From: Prorocentrum cordatum
Taxonomy: Eukaryota > Sar > Dinophyceae > Prorocentrales > Prorocentraceae
Assembly (NCBI GenBank): GCA_963575745.1
Contig: CAUYUJ010004291.1
Span: forward strand, 248,317 to 312,316
Direction: 5' to 3'
DNA: 64,000 nt
Position 1 is the stretch's first letter. Each line of letters opens with the position of its first letter. Below, one piece after another: positions 51,951 through 62,950 of this stretch. The notes beneath the pieces were generated by a model, which was not told where the DNA came from, did no database searches, and saw only the letters and a list, made by a program, of their open reading frames with translations. The position numbers and the translations under genes are program-made.

Positions 51951-52600
51951 CCCCGGGAGCAGCCCCAGCTGACCTCAACAGGCCCCACGGGCAGTGCCGG
52001 GGCGGTCTCAACACCTCAAGCCCCTGAGGCGCGGAGCGCCCCCGGGGGCGCCGCCAGAGGCGGCCCAGGGGTGCCGATAGGGAAACCAAGAGGTACCGAT
52101 ACCGCTACTCCCCGGACCTCTTCGGGGGTGCGTTCTGAATTGCGAGGCGAGCCCAGCGGCGGCGGCGAGGGCCTCCCAGGAAGCCCAGAAAACCGGCGGT
52201 GGACAAACCTCCCTTTAGTAAAGCTCCCCTTAGTGAAAACGGCTTGGGACTGAAACCGACGAACCCAGACCCGTAAAAATGACGGCCGCGACGCCCTCTC
52301 GCGAACCGAAAACGGCCAAGTCCTTAATCGACGTGTCAGGGTAGGAGGTCGATCCACCTCCGAGAAAAGGGGAAGACGGAAGAAGCGTACCGTTGCTCCC
52401 CAGAGCTGGGGCTGCTCGGGGGGGCTCTTGAGGCCAGCCAGGACTGCCAACCGGCGGGGGGGCGCCCGTCGGCGCGCAGCCCGAGGCCTTCCCAGGTGGG
52501 CTCGCGCTCGCGCTGTGGGGTCTCTCCGGCGGCGCCGAGGCCGCGTCTCCAGGAAGAACTGCATCAGGGCAGCCCTAGCGCTGTGTGTGCCAGGGCAGGC
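51951..52600. other. Spacer with inverted-repeat partner
   Basis: ATTGCGAGGCGAGCCCAGCG at 52139-52158 has an inverse near 53017-53036. No gene is recognised. Confidence 0.4.
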
Positions 52601-52604
52601 TCTA

Positions 52605-52891
52605 GTGGAACAAGAAAAACAGCATCAACATAAACTTGTGGCGCTCCGCGCGGATTTCTTGGATCTGCGCTGGACCCCCTTCCTTAGACGAGCGCGTTCC
52701 ACAACTCGCAAGGTTCCTACTTGGAAATGCAAATGGCCTGGATCCGCCGCGGGGGATATACGATGTTTTACGTCGATGCGACCGTGAGGTTTCCGAACGT
52801 TTGCGAGGCGCAGCCAGGGGGGCCAGCGCGGATCCAAGAAATCCGCGCGGAGAGCCAAAAGTTTATGTCTATGGCGTTTTTACTTCTTCGA
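52605..52891. mobile_element. Hairpin element outside the Rieske CDS, TCTA duplication
   Basis: The ends match the introners of the Rieske gene (ACATAAACTTGTGGCGCTCC...; ...AGCCAAAAGTTTATGTC with CTTCTTCGA). The element is flanked by an exact TCTA at 52601-52604 and 52892-52895. An extra approximately 110 bp occupies the loop. Confidence 0.75.
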
Positions 52892-53059
52892 TCTAATCGC
52901 ATTCGGATTCATGCGTAGGGGAACAAACAATTCGGGGAGGAGGAGAAGGTACCCATACCGCCAGCCTGCCCTCGTCTTCACCTTTTGGGGCCTCCTGATA
53001 GGCCCCCGTCGCCACCGCTGGGCTCGCCTCGCAATTCTGGTCAGGGCCCAGGAGAGGTA

Positions 53060-53212
53060 CAGAGGGGGTAGCGGTGTCGGTGACTTTTTGGGTTCCGCGC
53101 GGATTTCGGGGCGGCGTCGGAGGCGCCGCCAGTGAGCCCCAGCGTCGAAACGAGGAGTCCGCGCGGACCTCCGAGTTTTATGTCTATGTCATTGCTTGTT
53201 CCCCGGATTCTG
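53060..53212. mobile_element. Degenerate short hairpin element
   Basis: TGGGTTCCGCGCGGATTTCG and GTCCGCGCGGACCTCCGAG with TTTTATGTCTATGTC match the introner arms, but the ends are decayed. Confidence 0.5.
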
Positions 53213-53487
53213 GAGTGCACGTGGGAGAATGGAAAAAGCCACCGATACCGCCACTACACGGCTCTCTCCTGCGCTGCGTTCTGTCCAGGATCTCGAGGCG
53301 AACGCAGCCATGGCGCCGAGGATGGGGAAAATAGCGGCGTCGGCTCCTTGTCCTCCACTGAGCAAAGATGTCTCGCTGTGGCGGCCTCGAGCCGAATCTG
53401 CTGACGAACATCAGCAGGCCACGCAAAGATCTGGGAACGAAAAGCGGGGAGGGAGAGGCGCGCCCCATGACGAGCGCTGCCTCGGCG

Positions 53488-56400
53488 TCAGGCCGTGCCG
53501 GCCTGCATCTGGAGGGTAAACGTGCTGCTGTACTCTGGCATGCTAGATGAAGAAAAGTAGCATACGCATAAACTTTTGGCGCTCCGCGCAAATCTCTTGG
53601 ATCTGCTCTGGGCCCCCCTCCCTGGCGCGCGGAGCGCGCCAGGGGCGGCCCCGGAGGCGCAGCCGGGGGGGCCCAGCGCGGATCCAAGAAATCCGCGCGG
53701 AGCGCCAAAAGTGTATGCTTATGGCGTGCTTTCTTTTTCGAATGTTGCGCTCGTTCAGCTGGTCTCCGCGCAGCCCAGAGAGGACCATGCTAGGGGAAGA
53801 AAAAGACGCATGAATCTATACTTTCGGAGCTCCGCGCGGGTGTCTGAGGCCAGCGTGGCGGACCTCCCTCCCCGGCGCGCAGAGCGCACCAGGGGCGGCG
53901 CTGGAGGAGCCGCTGCTGGAGGGGCCCAGCGCCGGTCCACTCCGCGCGGGGCTCCGAACATATATGCTTGCGCGAGGCTTTCTTCCTCGACATGTTTTGG
54001 AAGCGGTGGACGGGCCAGTCGAACTCGGGGAGGAACTCCCCCAGCACGTCTGCCCGCCCCGCCTGGACCAGCCCGCGCTGGAGGTTCTCGATGGCCCCGA
54101 TGTCCTCCTCGTTCACGTGGCGGACAAACCTCCAGAGGTCCTCGCACTTCTGCGCGTACTGGTCTGGCGTTGGAGGCGACAAGGGAGTCTGAACTGGTTG
54201 GGACCCCAGGAAAATCGGTCAGGCGGCTGGGGGGGATGAAGCCGAATCCGCTCCGAATAGATCCCTGGACCCCTCCAAGGGCCCATCTGGTCCAGCTTCC
54301 ACACCGGATCCGTCTTCACGGCCCCAGGGCCCGAAAACGACCCGTGGAGGCCGAAAAGGCAAACAACTTCCCCCCGAACCCAGAACCCCGTCCCTGCCCA
54401 CCCTCCCTCCCTCCCTCCTCCCTCCCTCCTCCTCCTGCTCCTCCTCCTCCTCCTGCTCCTCCTCCTCCTCCTCCTCCTCCTCCTCCTCCTCCTGCTCCTC
54501 CTCCTCCTCCTACTCCTCCTACTCCTCCTCCTCCTCAGCCAGTGCTGGGCCACCTCAGACGCCCAGCCAGCTCCAAGTCTGGCGTGTCCTCCTCCTTCCT
54601 GGCGTTGGGCGCCATGAGGAGGGTCAGCTGCTCCTTCGTCTCTCCGGCCACCGCGCCAGGGAAGCAGATCAGGCTGAAGACGGAGTGCGGGTAGATGACC
54701 AAGCTGATGTTGGGAAACACCTGAAAGAACACCGAAGAACAAACAGCCACACGCACATGCACTTGCGGAGCTCCCCGCGGCAGTCTTCGATCGGCCCTGG
54801 GGCCCCCCCCTGGTGGCGCCCCCGGCGCCGCCCCTGGCGCGCCAGGCCCAGCGCCGATCCAGGGAATCCGCGCGGAGCTCCGGAAGTGCACGCCATGGTT
54901 GCTTTCTGCTCTCCGAGAAGAGGCCCGCGGAGGACTCCGCCTTCCGCAGGCGGGGGAAGTGGTTGAACAGGTGCGAGTCTCCAGGGCCACCGCAGTCCGT
55001 CAGGGGCGCCGTGCAGAGGCCGACGTACTGGCCTCTGCCCTGGTAGCTCATGTGGTCCTCCACCCTGGAGAAGTTCGCCAGCGCCGGGTGCACGGCGTCG
55101 ATGTTAGAGGAAGACAACATGGCATAAGCATAAACTTTTGGCGCTCCGCGCGGATTTCTTGGATACGCGCTGGGACACCCCTGGCGGCGCCTCCGGCGCC
55201 GCCCCTGGCGCGCTCCGTGCGCCAGGGAGGGGGTCCCAGCGCGGATCCAAGAAATCCGCGCGGGGCGCCAAAAGTTTATGTGTACGCCGTGTTCTCTACT
55301 TCGAGATGTGGTAGAAGTCGACGAAGTTCTCGGCGATGAGCTTCCAATTGCCCTTGATGTCGTAATCAATGGCCCGGTGGAGGCCCATGTCGCCGAGGTC
55401 GTAATTGCTCAGCTTCTCTGGCAGGTCGCCCAGCGTGTCCAGAAGCGGGGGAGGGTTTGGCGCCTGGTTCAGGAAGACGACGCCGGCGAAGACCCCGACG
55501 CCGGGAACGGGCAGGAGCCCCAGGTTCTCCTTGCGCTCTTTTGGGGTGTGAGCAGGGGGCGTTGCCTTCAGCGTGCCGTCGAGACGGTACGCCCACCAGT
55601 GATAGGGACACACGAGCTGCTTGCACTTCTTCTGGCTGGACGAACAGACCCGAGCGCCCCGGTGGCGGCACGTGTTGTAGAGCGCGTGGATCTTGTTTGT
55701 CTTTCGAGGAAAGACCATCGGCATCTGCACAAACTGTCGGAGGTGCGCGCGGACTTCTCTGACCTGCGCTGGACCCCCCTAGCGGCGCCTCTTCCGCAGC
55801 CGCCGGCGCGCTCCACGCGCAGAGGAAGGGCGTCCAGCACCGATCCGAGAAATCCGCGCGGACCACCGAACGTTCTGCTTCTGTCGATGTCTCTTCTTCG
55901 AGTCTTGTCGCACGTGAGTATCCACCACCGTGCCGCGAGGCGCGAGTTGGAGTGTCCTGAGGACCCTTGAGCCCTCCGTTCAGTCCTGCAGGTTGGATGT
56001 GAAAGAGTCCAGGCCCCAAACTGCCAGATTTCTTGGGACGTGTCCCGCGATGTCCCGATGTCCCCAAAACGGGCTCTCAGAGGCTTCCGAGAGGCAGTAG
56101 AGCAAATAAGAGAACTGCATAAGCATAAACCTTCGACGGATCCATGCGGTTTTTGTTGACCTGCGCTGGACCATCCGCCGTGGCGCGCGGAGCGCGCCAG
56201 GGGCGGCGCCAGAGGCGCCGCCAGGGGGGCCAGGCGCGGATCCAAGAAGTCCGCGCGGACCGTCCAAGTTGACGTGTATGCCATACTCTGGGTTCTTGGT
56301 AAGCGTGGGGGGGTACCCCCCGACGGGTCAACATCGCCTCGTCGTCGCGCCGCGACGGGGGTTGGAGCGCCTTCGGCGCGCGCTGGCTGCCCGCGACGGG

Positions 56401-57706
56401 GGTCGATGTGGGGCTGTCGGCGGGGGTGACGCCCTCCCGACGCTCATGAAGAAACTCGGGGTATTCTCTTCTTCCCAGTCATGCGACGTCCTGATGTTTT
56501 TTCAGTCCAGCGCCCCCGGAAGTCCCGACCCTTTCCCCGGGGCCAGTTTTTCATCCTGAATCGTTTTTTTGAAGCTCCCGGGGCCCGGCGAGGGCCCCCA
56601 GGGGCCGAAGATAGCGAGATACCGCCCGTCCTGATCTCTGTTACGCCGCGAGCACGCTCTGGGTCCGAGGCTCCCTGCAGGCGGATTCCGGAAGGAGACT
56701 TTTACGACGCGGTCAACAAGTCTTCAACAATGGTCAAAGTCGAACATAGTCACAACATCGTCCCCAGACTTTTTTAACAACATGTTGTTTGACTGACTCC
56801 TCCTGTAGAGGGGCAAGCATGCCCGACTCGAGCCTCGTTCTGGAAGCGAACGCGATCGGATCTCAACTATGGGGGAAGCACAACCTACCCCCACCCCCAG
56901 CCAGGACCCTCGCTCCCGACCCGGTGGACCAGGGGGTCCCGGCTCAGGATGGGAGTGGTGTGGGGGAGCTCCTGGGGGTCAAGATCGGGGGTTGCTGAAG
57001 GTGCCCCTGGCCCAAGGTGCCCCCAGCTTTTCGCCCAATTTTGGAGCCCCTGGGGCCCTCTTGGCCTCGTGAGGGGTGCTCTGGAGGCCGTGGGGGCCTC
57101 CTTGGAAATCCTGGGGGCACCTTGGGCCAGGGGCACTTCTAGCAACACCCGACAAGAAGCCACCCTCGCCCCCAGCCAAGACCCCCTGGATCACCAGGTC
57201 GGGAGTAGGGGTTCTGGCTGGTGGTGGTGGTGGTGGTGGTGGTGGTGGTGGTGGGTTTCGGTGGCGAGCGAGGGAGGGACATGAGAGGGAGAACGCCTTC
57301 TCAGAAGGCGGCGGGCCTTCTCCGAAGCCCTCGCGCCTCCTGAGAAGTTTTTGTCTTCGAAGAAGGCTCAGAAAACTTCTCAGAAGGCCAGGGGACAGCC
57401 GAGCCTTCTGAGAAGGCCTTCTCCTTCTCACTTCCCCCCCTCGCTCGCCGCCGAGGGTTGTGCTGTCCTCACACTGGCAGAAGGAAGCGGGCTGGGCCGA
57501 AGGCCACTAGATAATGGAGGTTTCCCCGAACTCCACGAGCTTCACGTCCCCGGGGCTCGACAGCTCCTGGACGTGGGCCGCCGCGAACCACTGCGTGCCG
57601 AAGATGCGCTCCCGCTCCGCGGCGGCGTACGCCTCGTCGGTGTAGAACGCGGGGTGCAGGCACTTGGCGTCCTCGATGCGGCTCGCCGTGTGACAGGCGA
57701 GGGCTT
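53488..57706 (-). CDS. Rieske non-heme iron oxygenase, multi-exon
   Basis: The exons assemble into a choline/carnitine monooxygenase-like Rieske protein, which uses a [2Fe-2S] cluster and mononuclear iron to hydroxylate a small substrate. Exon a (57510-57706): FYTDEAYAAAERERIFGTQW. Next exon (55308-55703): TNKIHALYNTCRHRG...CPYHWW, the C-x-H...C-x2-H cluster site with 17 residues between, then GNWKLIAENFVDFYHI. Then 54917-55103 (DAVHPALANFSRVEDHM), 54554-54729 (FQVFPNISLVIYPHS), 53992-~54195 (NEEDIGAIENLQRGL, probable iron Asp), 53742-53789 and 53488-53542, stop at 53490-53488. Joining across the element at 55104-55304 gives YHIDAVH, the family's H-x4-H iron motif. The true N terminus and the junctions between 55907 and 57510 are unclear. 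Substrate is not inferable. Confidence 0.8.
53543..53741 (-). mobile_element. Introner A in Rieske gene
   Basis: A 199-bp hairpin with arms around CGCTCCGCGCGGATTTCTTG. ATG is repeated at both borders (53540-53542 and 53742-53744). The minus-strand 5' border is TCGAAAAAG, with no GT; the 3' border is CTAG. Confidence 0.8.
53790..53990 (-). mobile_element. Introner B in Rieske gene
   Basis: A 201-bp hairpin. CATG flanks both sides (53786-53789, 53991-53994). Minus-strand ends TCGAGGAAGAAAGC and TTTTTCTTCCCCTAG form the terminal inverted repeat. A GT-AG reading is possible here and also keeps frame (adds one codon). Confidence 0.8.
54196..54553 (-). other. Conventional-looking intron with (CTC)n
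   Basis: It lies between the LVIYPHS and NEEDIGAI exons. A donor AG|GTGGCC fits at 54554/54553. The interior carries a (CCT)n array (54405-54540). It does not resemble the hairpin elements. Confidence 0.5.
54730..54916 (-). mobile_element. Introner D in Rieske gene
   Basis: A 187-bp hairpin with a GAA duplication at the borders. Removing the element and one GAA copy reads SAGLFFQVFPNIS, a normal Rieske sequence. There is no GT at the 5' border. Confidence 0.75.
55104..55304 (-). mobile_element. Introner C in Rieske gene
   Basis: A 201-bp hairpin. GATG flanks exactly (55100-55103, 55305-55308). Removing the element plus one copy restores YHIDAVH. GT-AG alternatives run into a stop. Confidence 0.85.
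55704..55901 (-). mobile_element. Introner E in Rieske gene
   Basis: A 198-bp hairpin with an exact GTCTT duplication (55699-55703, 55902-55906). Exact excision joins WILTCDK to TNKIHALYNTC in frame. Confidence 0.8.
56095..56300 (-). mobile_element. Introner F, in the long intron of the Rieske gene
   Basis: Arms CATAAGCATAAACCTTCGAC and GTCCGCGCGGACCGTCCAAG with the usual loop (GGCGCGCGGAGCGCGCC). Ends are less clear; no duplication was identified. Confidence 0.6.
56516..56610. repeat. Dispersed repeat X (six copies, 56.5-61.8 kb)
   Basis: Core words are CCTTTCCCCGGGGCCAG, TTTTTCATCCTGAATCG and GGGGCCCGGCGAGGGCCCCC. Plus-sense copies lie near 56516, 59291 and 60127; reverse copies near 58388, 61379 and 61733. 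Length is 90-100 bp. Confidence 0.75.
56711..56829. repeat. Dispersed repeat Y (three copies)
   Basis: GTCAACAA..., then ACATCGTCCCCAGACT, then CTCCTGTAGAGGGGCAAGC and ATGCCCGACT. Other copies lie at 59164-59286 and 62848-62950, all in the same orientation. Confidence 0.75.
57296..57430. repeat. Cluster of CTTCTCAGAAGG palindromes
   Basis: At least five CCTTCTGAGAAGG-like short palindromes lie in 135 bp, preceded by (GGT)n at 57221-57253. They lie inside the long intron of the Rieske gene. Confidence 0.7.
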
Positions 57707-57854
57707 CTATGGCACGAACGAGAAAAAAAACAGCACGAAGGTGCACTTTTCGCCTGCAGGTTCCGTCTGCAAGTTCGGCCATTCATCCTTCAGACGAGCA
57801 CTCCGAGCTGCTCAATCGTCGTGGAGAGGGGGATGGCGTGGGGGCCCCGCCCCC

Positions 57855-58152
57855 CCCGAGGAGAAGGAGGAGGAGGAGGAGGGGGAGGAGGAGGAGGAGG
57901 AGGCAACGGAAAAGGAGGAGGAGGAGGAGGAGGAGGAGGGGGAGGTGGTGGTGGTGGTGGAGGAGGAGGAGGGGGAGGTGGAGGATGAGGTGGAAGTGGA
58001 GGTGGTGGTGGAGGAGGAAGAGGAGGTGGAGGAGGAGGTGGAGGTGGAGGTGGAGGTGGTGGAGGAGAAGGGGGAGGAGGAGGAGGAGGAGGAGGAGGAG
58101 GAGGAGGAGGAGGAGGAGGAGGAGGAGGAGGAGGAGGAGGAGGAGGAGGAGG
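57855..58152. repeat. (GGA)n array
   Basis: About 300 bp of GGA/GGT triplets. Frames are poly-Glu, poly-Arg or poly-Pro and are not called as proteins. Confidence 0.9.
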
Positions 58153-58561
58153 GGCAGAATGGGCCTGCCTGGCGCTGGGCGCGGGAGGGCTGCATCGCGG
58201 GAGGTGGCGGGCTCGGCGAGCGTGGGGGGTAGCTGCCACGGGCCGCCGGGCGGAGTGGCCCGGGGAAGCTGTTTTTTTATGGGCTAGTCTGGGGTACTTA
58301 CGCTCCCGCCTTTGCAGCGCCTGCTGTTCCCAGACAGCACCGCGTCGTGAAAAAATCTGGACGGCCGGCTTTCGGCCGTTTTCGGCCTCGTAGGGCCCTC
58401 GCCGGGCTCCGGGACCGCCAAAAAACGACTCAGGATGAACAACTGGCCCCGGGGAAGGGGTCGGGACTTCAGGGACGCCGTCCTGAAAAAATCAGGACGA
58501 CGACCATCTGGGTTGGCTCCCGACTCACAAACTCGCTCGGCATGTGCCGTCTGCTTCTGCT

Positions 58562-58775
58562 CCCTAATCCCTAATGTGCCACGCCGTGGAGGCCCCCGCG
58601 GCTCTTTCCTGCGTCGGTGCTGGACGCCCCTTCCCCTGGCACGCGGAGCGCGCCAGGGGGCAGCGCCGAGGCTCCGCCTGGGGGGGAGGGGGCACCACAG
58701 ATCCGATGAATCCGCGCGGGCCTTCGAAAGTGCACGCTTGCGCTGCCTTGTCTCCTTCGGTACGTACTCGGAGGA
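58562..58775 (-). mobile_element. Introner H, upstream of the Rieske exons
   Basis: The typical loop (GGCACGCGGAGCGCGCC) and one arm (GAATCCGCGCGGGCCTTCG, AAAGTGCACGCTTGCG) are present; the other arm is decayed. A further upstream Rieske exon may lie beside it, but none is recognised. Confidence 0.55.
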
Positions 58776-59799
58776 AAGCCAGGCGGCCAGTTGAGGCAAC
58801 AACGGCGGCTCTCCCACGGAGCCCAAATCCGCTCAGAATCGGTCCCCGGACCCCGTCTCGGGTCTGCCCTGACCCGTACTCCGAAGCGGACCCAGCCGGC
58901 AGCTGAACAGAGGTCCGATGGTCGGAGATCTGGGAATCCACCGCGGGATCGCGCCCCGGTAAAAAATTCAGACCGCGACGGCGTGGCCAGCGCCGCGGCG
59001 ACGACGGGCCAGGGCGGCCAGGAGCCTGCCCAGACCCCCGAGGCCATGATCTGTTTCACAGCCTGGCTGGGCTTGGGTCGGGCATGTACTCCTACAGGTG
59101 CATTTTTGGAGGAAAGAGCCCACCAGCCCTCTGGGCGTGGGCTGGTAATTAGGGATGCACGAAGCGTCAACAATAAAAAATAGTCAACTAAATTCTTGAA
59201 AATATTCTCCGATGGTAGAAAAATCGTCCCCAGACTATTCTTTGACTATTTTCGAATATTCCTCCTGTAAAGGAACATGCCCGACTTAAACCTGGACCCC
59301 CAAATGTCTCGACCCACTCCCAAAGACCCGTTTTGCATCTTGAGTCATTTCCTTAACAGCCCCGAGGCTCGGGAAGGGCCCCCAGAGGTCGAAGGTAAAG
59401 AAAAGCCCCACGCCATGATTCTTGCTCATGACTCGAGGGGGTCTGGGTAGAAACAAAACCCACGTCATGATTTTTGCCATGACTCGAGGGGTCTGGGTCC
59501 AGGAAGGCCCCACAGAAAGGACGAGCAGCTCCAGGGAGGGCCCCTCCGTCCTCTGGACCTGGCCCCCCTCCGCGGCATGGCCTGGGGTACCTCCGGCAGC
59601 TCGCGGCGCGCCCCTGCGAGGAGGGACCCGGAGATGCTGGGGCAGTGCTCGGGGGGGTCCCACCGGGGGGGTCGCCACAGCCTCGAAGGAGCGCCACTTC
59701 CTCCAGGAAGTGGGAGCCTTGGCCTTTCCAGGAGAGCTGGTGACCCCCTCCCCCTGGAGACCCCCGACTCGAGTACTGCGGGGACCTGGGCAAGGACAT

Positions 59800-60920
59800 C
59801 TCTTCCTCCTCCACCTCCTCCTCCACCTCCTCCTCCTCCTCCTTCTCGTCCTCCCTCCTCCTCTTCCTCCTCCTCCCCCTCCTCCTCCTCCTCCTCCTCC
59901 TCGGCCCTCGGCTTGGTGAGGACCCCCAGGGTCCGAAAATGTGGAAAAGACCTTCCGTCGGTGTTTTCACGGCTCGAGCCAGCCTTCTAAACTCTGAGGG
60001 CCCATATAGGGTCCGGACATGTCCCCCAAACCCTCCACCGATGCTTCCACGACTCGAGCCCGTCTTCTGGGCTGTGAAGGCCCCCATAGGCCCAGACCCC
60101 CGACTCTTTTTTCGCAAAATCGACCCCCAGAGTTCTGGACCCCTTCCCCGGGACCGGTTTTTCATCTTGAATCGTTTTGTGACGCTCCCGGGGCCCGGTG
60201 AGGGCCCCCAGGGAGGGAAAAGAGTGAAAAACATCCCGTTGTGACTCTCACAACGCGTGAGGGGGCCTGGGGGGTCCGCAAACGTCCCAAAAGCCTTCCG
60301 CCGATGTGTCCACGGCTTGAGCTGGTCTTCCGGGCAGTGCTGCTCCTCCAGTCAATCCTCCACCACCTCCTCCTCCTCCACCCCCACCACCACCTCCACC
60401 ACCACCTCCTTCTTTTCCTCCTCCTCCTCCACCTCCTCCTCCTCCTCCTCCTCCTCGTCCTCCTCCTCCTCCTCCTCCTCCTCCTCCTTCTCGTCCTCCC
60501 TCCTCCTCTTCCTCCTCCTCCTCGTCCTCCTCCTCCTCCTCGGCCCTCGGCTTGGTGAGGACCCCCAGGTTCCGAAAATGTGGAAAAGACCTTCCGTCGG
60601 TGTTTTTTTCACGGCTCGAGCCAGTCTTCTAAACTCTGAGGGCCCATATAGGGTCCGGACATGTGTCCACGGCTTGAGCTGGTCTTCCGGACAGTGCTGC
60701 TCCTCCAGTCAATCCTCCACCACCTCCTCCTCCTCCACCCCCACCACCACCTCCACCACCACCTCCTTCTTTTCCTCCTCCTCCTCCACCTCCTCCTCCT
60801 CCTCCTCCTCCTCCTTCCTTCCCTTCTCTCCTCCACCTCCTCTCCTTTCCTCCCCTCCTCCTCCTCCCCTCCTCTCCCTCCTCCTCCTCCTCCTCCTCCT
60901 CCTCCTCTCTCCTCCTCCTC
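59800..60920. repeat. (CTC)n arrays with a segmental duplication
   Basis: A segment at 60306-60440 (TCCACGGCTTGAGCTGGTC...) recurs at 60664-60800, offset 358 bp. A segment at 59900-60020 (GGTGAGGACCCCCAGG...) recurs at 60541-60662. The remainder is CCT triplets. Confidence 0.8.
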
Positions 60921-61900
60921 TCCTCCTCCTGTTTTCTGGGCTATGCGGCGAAACCCCCCTCGGCACTGCCCGAGATGCCGCGCGCGCCGCAAGCCGCGGG
61001 CGCCGCCGCCGCGGCAGCCCCGGGCGCTCTGCACAGGCCCGAGGCTCCCCTGCGGAGAGCCCCAGCGGCGAGGCCGAGCCCCAGCCGCCGCCCGGCCAGC
61101 CGGCCCCGCCCGGCGAGCATGGAGTGGTGGGCTTGTTTCCCACCGCATCCACCTCCCCCTCTTCCTCCTCCTCCTCCTCCTCCTCCTCCTCCTCCTCCTC
61201 CTCCTCCTCCTCCTCCTCCTCCTCCTCCTACTCCTCCTCCACCTCCTTCCCACCTCCAACTTATGGCGGTGGTGGCGGAAGACAGGCCCATCATGGAGTG
61301 GATGGCGGAGAAGGGACTTGGACCCAGACCCCCTCGCGCTGCGAAAAAAAATCACGACGGGAAGTTCGTCACTATTTTCGGCCCCTGGCCAACCGGGCTC
61401 CGGGAACATCAAAAACGACTCGGGATGCAAGCCGGTCGCCCGGTCCCGCGGAAGGGGTCCAGACCTCTGGGGGTCGACGTGGTGGGAAACAACCAGAAAA
61501 GACACGACGTCGGGGGTCTGGGAATGATCCCTGAGATCCTGGTGGCTCAATTTTTTCAAGCCGAACGTTGTCGCCCGGTTCGCCCGGCTTCGGGCCACAG
61601 GACACTCGCAGATCGATCCGGCTCGAAAAGTGGTGCAGAAAGATGGGGTCAAGGGCTCTGATCGCGAGATCCAAGCCCAGACGTGACCGCGCGTCGGGGA
61701 GAAATATCAAGATGTTTTACTATTTTTCGCTCCTGGTGGCCCTCGCCGGGCCCAAGGGACTGTCAAAAAGCTACGCAGGGCGAAAAACCGGCCCCAGGGA
61801 AAGGGTCGGGACTGTTGGGGACCGAACATTGCAAACATCAAGACGTCGCATGTCTGGATCTTAAGGGTCCAAAGTGTAGAGGCCTGCTAGATGGGGTCGG
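60921..61900. other. No gene supported
   Basis: GC-rich DNA, another (CTC)n array (61150-61240) and two reverse copies of repeat X. No conserved frame is seen. Confidence 0.45.
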
Positions 61901-61904
61901 CGTA

Positions 61905-62085
61905 GATGGGGTCGGAGGATCGCGCCGCATCGGCGATGCATCGGCGATGCATCGGCAACGTCAGCGATGCATCGGCGACACCGGCGTGGAGAGAATCGGG
62001 CTCCACATCGATCCGCATCGTCGATGCAGCGGCAATGCGGAGCGATCCTCCGACGCCATCTACTCCGATCCCATCTACAATGGGG
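61905..62085. repeat. GATGCATCGGC repeats, copy 1
   Basis: About five GATGCATCGGC-like units lie within a longer segment (GGCGTGGAGAGAATCGGG...). The longer segment recurs at about 62705-62815. Confidence 0.7.
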
Positions 62086-62950
62086 GCTCGGCCACAAGAA
62101 ACCTCCGCAAGAAACCCAACCCTGAAATACGCGATTTGTTCAGTGAAAATCCAAATGTGTCGATCGAACATCGTCAAGACCTGCTTGGGAGCCCATCCAA
62201 ATCCAAGAGACCCAGGGCACCCTGGCAGAACCCAACTGGCTTCTGGGTACGCGCCCCCCCTGCAGGAGGCCTAGAGACTGGCACCCCGCACCCGACGGCG
62301 GCACCCGCGGTCCTCCCTGCCGGGCGGGGTGCCAGGACGCAGGGCTTGGGGGTGCGATCTATGAAGGGGCCCTGGGGCACACAAATAAATACACACAAAT
62401 AAAAGGATTCCCCATATTTTCCCATAGTTTCTGGGTTTTCGTCTTCCCCCCCACTTCCCATGGTTTCCCATCTTTTCCTGGGAGTCGACGATTAATATTG
62501 TGTCTGTGTGTGTTGTTTTTCCCTCCTGAGTAAGGCGTTCTCCCCAGAAGCCCACCCCCCGTCGCGGCGAGACTGCTCCGCCCCCGCTGCGGCCGGGGCG
62601 GGGGAAGCCCTTCTCGGGCCGTGAAGTCTGCCCCCGGACGTGCCGCGCCGCGAGGCACATCAGGACGGAGGCTTTCCTCCCGGCTTCGGGGGCGTTCGGG
62701 CGCATCGGCGCAGCCGGCGTGGGGAGAAAATCGGGGTCCGCATCGCCGATGCATCGGCGATGCAACGCAATCTTCCGACCCCATTTGCTCGGACCCCAGC
62801 TGATCAGGTCGGGCATGCCCTCCTGCAGGCGGACTTCGGAAGAAGATGAAAAATTGTCAAACAACATCAAAAACAGTCAAACATAGCCGAAACATCGTCC
62901 CCATAGTATGATTTGATTATGTGTGCATCTTCCTGCTGAAGAAGGACATG

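Noticed and set aside
57351-58287. Glu-, Arg- and Pro-rich frames
   Set aside because: Products of the (GGA)n array; no conserved sequence outside it.
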